DNA of 64,000 bases, taken from Chondrilla cf. caribensis (Eukaryota; Porifera; Demospongiae; Chondrillida; Chondrillidae). Below the pieces are notes generated by a model. The model ran no database searches. It saw only the letters and a list, made by a program, of their open reading frames with translations, and was not told where the DNA came from. The DNA lies in the NCBI GenBank assembly GCA_964020155.1, contig OZ026550.1:2168852-2232851 (forward strand). Reading direction: 5' to 3'. Made by a program: the position numbers and the translations under genes. This document shows, piece by piece, positions 57,901 to 64,000 of this stretch (positions are counted from its first letter, which is position 1; each line of letters starts with the position of its first letter).

Positions 57901-59420
57901 CATTAGGAATTCCATGCACCTACTGTGGTACCTCTTTATCAATCACCCTTCCTTCCATAATTATATTTATGATTAATGTTATGATGACATCATACTTAGT
58001 TGTTATACTTATGATAAGGATGTTCCCTAGTATGTCAACCATCAAAGTACACCTGGTGGTACACATGTAGTGAGTGAGGAGTGATGTCATGTTTGGATTA
58101 GAAAGTTTGAAACTCAATACACAGTTTAGCCTCCATCCACATTGTGGTGATTGAGGAAAGTGTAGCATACAGTGCTAGTGGAGTAGGGCACCATGTATCA
58201 TGCAAGGTAGCAATATGGCTCATTATGTCTTCATAGTAAGTACATACACCTGTGTATTACTTAAAGGTTTGTGTCCCCCCCCTTTCAGGGCAGTCTTCCA
58301 AGCAAAAACTACTACCTTATTATATTACTACCATTGTAAGATTTGCAGTACTTGCTACTATGCACATGCTATGGTGGTTTTACTTTGTTTGATTCCATTC
58401 TTCAAGTTTGTTTTTGCATAATTTGCCAATCAATCGGTACAAATGTTGTAATATCTGTGTGTATATGTACTGATAAAAGTCTTGTCTATAACAGGTATTT
58501 ACGTGACACTGTGTGAAATTGAATACACGTACATTCGTATTGTTCACATGGAAGTTTTGAGGAATCTTCAATCATGATACACATGAAATGAATTGTAACA
58601 GTTTTGAATGTGATGTGAAGTTGGAAATGTATCAAATCCCAAGAGAGAAGCCTCAGACCACCTGAGTCATGATGACCTCTACGATATGGTTGTGTACGCA
58701 TGTTTCGTAATGTAATTATGTTGTTTCCCAAAATCAGGAATGGTCCACGTGCACATGGTAACCTAAGTGTGCACACAGGATCATCCGATGATCACGCAGA
58801 GATAATGTAATTGTGAGATTTGTGTACAGTTGCTGTTCTGAATTCCTCATCACATACATATTAGGGTACAGATGTATGATTTCACTAATTTTGCCATGTG
58901 TGCAAGGCTTTGCTCTCATTTACCTCTTCTGTCCATAGACATGCAAACAAACACAAGATAAACACTGCTCTGTCAAATCTGTACTAATTTGAACATATCC
59001 CTTTCCCTAATACAGATAATGTAATTGTGAGATTTGTGTACAGTTGCTGTTCTGAATTCCTCATCACATACATATTAGGGTACAGATGTATGATTTCACT
59101 AATTTTGCCATGTGTGCAAGGCTTTGCTCTCATTTACCTCTTCTGTCCATAGACATGCAAACAAACACAAGATAAACACTGCTCTGTCAAATCTGTACTA
59201 ATTTGAACATATCCCTTTCCCTAATACATAAATCACCTAGCTGTGAGCGTACTGAATGACACAGCAGTATGATGTCATGTTGCACCTAGTTGAACCACAT
59301 GTGTATCTTCCTGGCTAATGGTGTCCTCCACATGATGACCTGTACATGTGGAACTGTACGTTGTTGGCTTCTGAGATCAGTGTTACAGGGAATAGTGTGA
59401 TACATACCAGTCTGATTATT
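51967..59420. repeat. degenerate tandem array, 1.6-1.9 kb units
   Basis: Three landmarks recur in order. (1) GAGAAGCCTCAGACCACC with ATGATGACCTCTACGATA near 53609, 55186, 57032 and 58650, weaker near 52480. (2) ACCACATGTGTATCTTCCTG or a variant, with CCACATGATGACCTGTACAT, near 54151, 56010, 57600 and 59294. (3) GGTGGTACACATGTAGTGAG and TAGCCTCCACCCACATGG near 53003, 54608, 56470 and 58059. Spacings are about 1.6, 1.86, 1.59 and 1.7 kb. Short minus-strand frames recur because the units are related; none has a recognised domain. Confidence 0.85.
58800..59227. repeat. perfect 214-bp tandem duplication
   Basis: 58800-59013 and 59014-59227 are identical as far as I can read, each starting AGATAATGTAATTGTGAGAT and ending CCCTTTCCCTAATAC. 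Confidence 0.9.
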
Positions 59421-60893
59421 ATTATTATCATTGCATATGAGATTACAGTGATCAATAATAACATAATCAATACAATATCATGGATGTGCATAAGGTTATC
59501 AAGTATTGATCTCTTTCTTCTCAAGTACTCCAAAACATAATAAACCCATCACATTTCATTTATTCATGTCACTGCATTCATGTCAGTACATGCATGATTG
59601 TGTGTGCGTGTGCGATGGGGGGTTATGTGGAACATTGTGGATATGAGTCCAATATTATCTGTTTTTTAATCAATAATAATCCTTTAATATCTAATTGACC
59701 TCAATAACGACTGTGGTACGGTAGGTAAGACTACACTCTCTATCACATGCGAAACTAAAACAACCTCCACAACAGAGTTGTAGTTGTTTAATCCAATTTG
59801 AAGATCAAACTTTCTCACCTCAAAGTTGTGAAGCTGAGCCTGATCAGGTTGAATACGTCCATGTGAAAGAGGTCTATGTGTACTTTGTATATTTGTTTTT
59901 GATTCTTAATCTGTATGCATCCACTTGTCCATATCATTGTCAATGAATTCAAAGATACTAATATGAATCATGTACATTGAATGACTGGTCTCATCACACT
60001 TGCTACACACTTCCGCAACTCATTACACATTGATGGCAGAGGCATGATTGATGTAGTCCTCACTTTCAAGTAAGAAGTTCTATGTAATCTCTTAATCTTA
60101 TTACGCGAACCCCTACAATGTACTGTTTCTATGGATACCTGTGCAGTGTCAACAGTAGACACTATATGGATGGCTTTACCCAAGACTTGACTTACAATCT
60201 GGTTGAATCCATATCTAATTTCACCTTCCTCATTAGAAGACTATCATACATGTACCTGTGCTGACTAAAACCCATCTCATCACCTTCAAGTATCTATTTT
60301 TAGTCACACTGGTATTATTTATAGCACTCTATATATCCCATGAGTGCATGTTTTCCATATTAAATTTTTATTCACTATGTATAATAATATCGTTTTCAGT
60401 ATTAGTTTGCAATAGAGTATGATAGTAGATCATAATATTATGATCAGGATAAATCTTATTAATTGCTTTGTCACTGAGAATCAACTTACTGTCATAACTT
60501 CAAGCTAAAGTTTCATTGTAATTCTGATGGAAATCCATTTTCCTGGGTACACATATTATTATTATTATTATCACTCCCCACCACTGACATAGACTAGGCT
60601 ATTATTACTTGCTTTACCGTTTTATTACATTATGTATAATATTATTATTATCAACGTTAACATTATTATCATAGCATGTTGTTGTCTCTTATTATTAATA
60701 ATATTATTATAACCATACAACAACAACAACAGTAATAAAACTAATGATATTAACAACAATCATGCACTATTTAACAAATAAAAACAAACAAAAAAGTAAT
60801 CAAGATGTCTCTATGCCAAAGGTAGTTAGGATGTTCACATCATTACCTCTCTGATTATTATTATTATTATTATTATTGTTATTATTATTATTA
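59421..60893. other. intergenic, simple repeats, no gene seen
   Basis: ATT/TTA-rich runs at about 60550-60720 and a (TTA)n tract at 60855-60890. A 71-codon minus-strand frame (59968-60183) has no recognised similarity. Confidence 0.55.
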
Positions 60894-61090
60894 CAGTGGA
60901 ACCTCTATTAAAGGACTCTCCCAATAAAGAACACCATTAAAAATAACTCCCTACAAAGGACACTTTCTTAGACCACAAAAATGAACTTCCCAATAGTGTT
61001 AATGTTTTTTTACCTCTGAAGAGTGGACAACCTCTCTACAGTGGACAAATTAGCTGGTCCCAATGCGTCCTTTATAAAGAGGTTCCACTG
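60894..61090. mobile_element. pogo/Tigger-like MITE
   Basis: Ends CAGTGGAACCTCTATTAAAG and CTTTATAAAGAGGTTCCACTG are inverted repeats, flanked by TA on both sides. 197 bp, non-coding, upstream of the third secreted gene. Confidence 0.85.
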
Positions 61091-61114
61091 TATCATTATG
61101 GTGCAATAGTGCAG

Positions 61115-61151
61115 GCCCTAACCTGTTAGGCTGTAACCTAACAGGTTAGGG
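61115..61151. repeat. short perfect hairpin
   Basis: CCCTAACCTGTTAGG, six-base loop CTGTAA, then CCTAACAGGTTAGGG. It lies about 190 bases upstream of the third secreted gene. Confidence 0.8.
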
Positions 61152-61225
61152 TCTGTACAGTAGGCATTATGACTCTACAAATGGAGTGAAGTCATAATAA
61201 TATGATGAGGCACTGTGCAGGTCCT

Positions 61226-61290
61226 GACCTGTTTACTCTATCAACCTGACATCACTGACACATGTATGGATTCAGTAAGGCATAAAAGCA
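61226..61290 (+). promoter_or_regulatory. conserved promoter-proximal region, third secreted gene
   Basis: GACCTGTTTACTCTAT at 61226-61241 and TTCAGTAAGGCATAAAAGCA at 61271-61290, the latter including a TATA-like CATAAAAG 50-odd bases before the ATG. Both blocks recur upstream of genes A and B. Confidence 0.65.
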
Positions 61291-61338
61291 GCAGGTGCAG
61301 ACGGTATTGTCACAATTCATTCCTCAATGTTTCTGAAG

Positions 61339-63296
61339 ATGAATCTTTCCTTCTTTGTCGTTGCCCTCCTTGTCAGCACTACTGCTGCCTTGGAGAAGGA
61401 CCACTTGGAGAAACTGAAGACTGTCAGCCGTGAACTCAAGCTTGCTGATCATTTTGAGGCTGAAAGAATCAGCCCTGCTAACTTGGCTAGAGTGCGTAGA
61501 GGTGTTGACCGTCAGTGTTACAATGCTGGACTTCAAGTAGTGCAAAAGTGCCCATTTAGCTTTTCTGTCTTTACTGATGCATATATTGGCAGCGAGGATG
61601 CTGCTTTGACTCTCAAACAAGTGAACGATATCCTCTGCACCAATGATGCTTGTTACAATGCTGTTCTCAATGTTTACATATTGTGTGAAAACCTTCAGGT
61701 AATCATTCATTTTTCAAGATCTTTTGTATTGACTGATATGCATATGTATATTGTTTATTGCAGTTTTTCCTACAATTTTGTTGTACAATATATATAATAT
61801 CTCTCTGTCATTGAGTTATAGCTATAGACATATATTATGCTGATGACTATAAACCACTTATTGTATCTACTTTCAAATTGATAGTTCTTTGTCCAAACAT
61901 TTGAGGATGAAAATGAGTTGAACTGCAAAGTTAATGCCAATGGGACTTACTGCTTGGAAGCATCTTTGGCTTTTTCTGATGAAATGTCTGTGAGTTCCTT
62001 AATTTTCCTTGCATTTCAAAAGTTGGTCAGATTATATGTAATAGACAATGGCTAAGTGATTTTCATAATTTCTATGCTTAGTTTAATCAACAACAGTGCC
62101 AATGTAATTACCTTGACACTACATAATATGTATGTCCCTATATATAAAAACTCAGGGTATAATAACAAGTGATTCAAGTTAGAAATCTTATGGGGCTGCT
62201 GACTCCTGTTCTCTTTCAGGCACAGAAGAACCTTTGCTGAAGTTATTACGTTCATCAAAGCTGTTTGTTGCCACATTAGGGACTGTGAAGCTAATATGCA
62301 CATGACTACCTAATGCCAACCTGAGATCATAAGACTGCTTCTGTTAGCTAGCTACATATTATGATGTTTGCCTTGTTATGAAAATATTTGCATAATTCTT
62401 CAATTTTTCTCCAATTCAAGAATAAGTGCATCAAATCTTTTGCAAATTGTAGCAGGGATCGAGTATGCAATGAGGTATGTGTGTGATAGAATATGTCTTT
62501 GATGATCACATCCCAGCTTCACAGATTGTGTATAATCTGTATGTTGGTATGGTGTAATTTACACATACATACCATGCAGGTGTATGACATTGTGGTATAT
62601 TGCATGTTTGAAATATCAAACAGTTTGGCACACAAATTTACTGTGTGGCAGTACCAACTAGAAATGGTTGATATGTACAATTATATGTTGAAATGTACAA
62701 CATGATATTTATTCAATGACATGATCAATTGCAAGATTTCTTCTGGATTGCATGACATTGTGTACATTTTCTTCCATAATATCTTTAATGATAGCATCAT
62801 CTTCTCAATTTACAGCACTTTAACAAATTGATTAATCAACATGGATGTTGTGTAAAGGAAGTAATGGACCACAGACTTGGATTGTAAGTACATCACAATA
62901 ATTACATAGTTCCTTACTGACTGCATGCTCATACTGTAACAGTAGATCATCATCAATAGGAGCGTGTGTTTCATGCCATGTTGGCCTACTTATTTTAAAC
63001 TGATTATGTGGTTGTGAGGGTTTTCCATACCAATGCACCAAAATGAGAAATCCAAGAGATGAAGGAATTTAATAAGTAATTCAAGTTGAAAAACTCGTGG
63101 GGCTGCTGCTCCCGCACTTGAATTACTTGGACGTCTTTGTTAGTTCCAGAAGAGCCTTCACTGAAGTTATTACGTTCGTCAGATTTCTATTTCTAATTGT
63201 CGGCATTCAAATTCAGCCATCTTTATTTTATTCAATATAAATTAAATATATATTCATTGTTGGGGTGACACGTAGGAACACATATTATATTATATA

Positions 63297-63327
<31 letters not shown>

Positions 63328-63818
63328 CGGACGGCAGCTGTGTTAGCCCCTAAAAATGCATAAAATTCTCCTTAGTGGAGCAGTTCTACTGTATTAGGCG
63401 GACACCTGTGGTTCTCTACCATATTTAGCACTTAAAAGATAAGGATATATCCCTGTTAATATGAATTTGTCATAATAATTATTATTTATATATTGTGTGA
63501 AAATTTTTAACTGTTCTTGGAAGAATTTGTACTAATGCATCCCCACATACGGTAATTGTAAAGGTTTCATTTTTCAGGTTTTTACTACTAACAGTTTTCA
63601 CTGCATATAAGTTGTTATTACGTATTTGTAGCTCAAGTAGGTGTACTTGTACCACACAACTTGTAACAATAATATATAGTGTCAATAATAATTATTAAAA
63701 TATGCACACATATATTATCATACATATTATGAAAAGCATATAATATTATTCTCCATCACACAGCCTGACCAACTTTGATTTCTTTGAATTTTGTGATTTG
63801 AGCAATCCTGGGAATTGC
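61339..63818 (+). CDS. secreted cysteine-rich protein, third family member, 5' part
   Basis: Five exons are visible: 61339-61698, 61885-61989, 62421-62474, 62816-62883, 63764-63818; the gene continues past the window end (the last donor GTAAGT follows TGC at 63818). The start at 61339 (MNLSFFVVALLVSTTAAL, signal peptide) is preferred over an in-frame ATG at 61327 because the paralogues begin MNV after the same AAG. A propeptide of about 36 residues ends RVRR|G. Module 1 has CYNAGLQVVQKC, CTNDACYNAVLNVYILC, C-x8-C, NKCIKSFANC, QHGCCV and CDLSNPGNC. Exon borders and phases equal those of module 1 in genes A and B (0,0,0,2,0). Strongly diverged in sequence, so it is an older paralogue. Whether a second module follows cannot be seen. 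Confidence 0.83.
62150..62270 (-). repeat. interspersed repeat, GGGGCTGC/GAAGTTATTACGTTC family
   Basis: GTGATTCAAGTTAGAAATCT, TGGGGCTGCTGACTCC and TGCTGAAGTTATTACGTTCA. A second copy is at 63065-63190 and an opposite-strand relative at about 18590-18730. Intronic. Confidence 0.6.
63065..63190 (-). repeat. interspersed repeat, second copy
   Basis: GTAATTCAAGTTGAAAAACT, CGTGGGGCTGCTGCTCCCGC and CACTGAAGTTATTACGTTCG. Same family and orientation as 62150-62270, in intron 4 of the third secreted gene. Confidence 0.6.
63285..63328. repeat. (TA)n microsatellite
   Basis: TA-rich tract, in the last visible intron of the third secreted gene. Confidence 0.9.
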
Positions 63819-64000
63819 GTAAGTCGAGCATTTGATGTGTTATAACATGTACCTACAGTGTACCAGATCAGACCAAGCCTCCATTTCCATAACAATGATT
63901 AACATTTTTTCGCAATGATATTTTTGGCTACTTCCCACCTTACATTTATAAGACTACTTTTAATCACTAACTTCAATGTTTGGGTACACGTGGTATGTGT

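Noticed and set aside
52408..58919. Repeated minus-strand frames as separate genes
   Set aside because: Recurring frames are expected in related repeat units; starts, ends and lengths vary, and no domain is recognised. Kept only as a finding to test.
59968..60235. Minus-strand frame with a possible donor (CAGATT|GTAAGT)
   Set aside because: No similarity and no matching neighbouring exons could be found.

Overview
The window is eukaryotic nuclear DNA: genes are split by GT-AG introns, intergenic DNA is AT-rich, and there are many (CA/GT)n tracts, small inverted-repeat transposons and tandem repeats. The protein families (DNAJC25, PH plus Costars-like, animal/plant-type LRAT, a hAT transposase with a TTF-type finger) fit an early-branching animal. 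A sponge is my best guess, but this is inference and no species can be named.

Left part (1-24.4 kb): the last eight exons of a DNAJC25 homologue (1239-7932), whose introns carry at least eight hairpin or MITE-like elements and two minisatellites; an intronless SET-domain gene (9508-10029); a four-exon PH-domain gene ending in a Costars-like domain (11382-14381); and two tandem intronless genes, each with two LRAT domains (16470-17543, 18993-20057). In both LRAT proteins the first domain has lost its catalytic Cys and second His, while the second domain keeps the full triad. A broken copy of the 3' end of the PH gene lies at 21.1-24.3 kb.

Middle part (24.5-52 kb): a tandem segmental duplication. 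Copy A (about 24549-42413) and copy B (42414-51966) each carry a 36-bp minisatellite, a 13-exon gene for a secreted cysteine-rich protein, and a shared downstream tail. Copy A was later enlarged by a 5.26-kb hAT-like element (24887-30144, containing a 1.6-kb minisatellite), a 662-bp TIR element (30152-30813), a 215-bp MITE (34934-35148) and a 1.2-kb insert (about 40495-41670). Copy B supplies an empty or near-empty site for each.

Right part (52-64 kb): a degenerate tandem array with 1.6-1.9 kb units and no convincing genes, then the 5' part of a third member of the secreted family (61339 to beyond the window end).

The most interesting system is the secreted family. Each full-length protein has a signal peptide, a propeptide ending in an RXRR furin-type site, a cysteine-rich module, a proline-rich linker and a second module. 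The two modules have the same order of cysteine signatures and the same series of intron phases (0,0,0,2,0), so the gene grew by duplication of a five-exon block. I recognise no named family for it.
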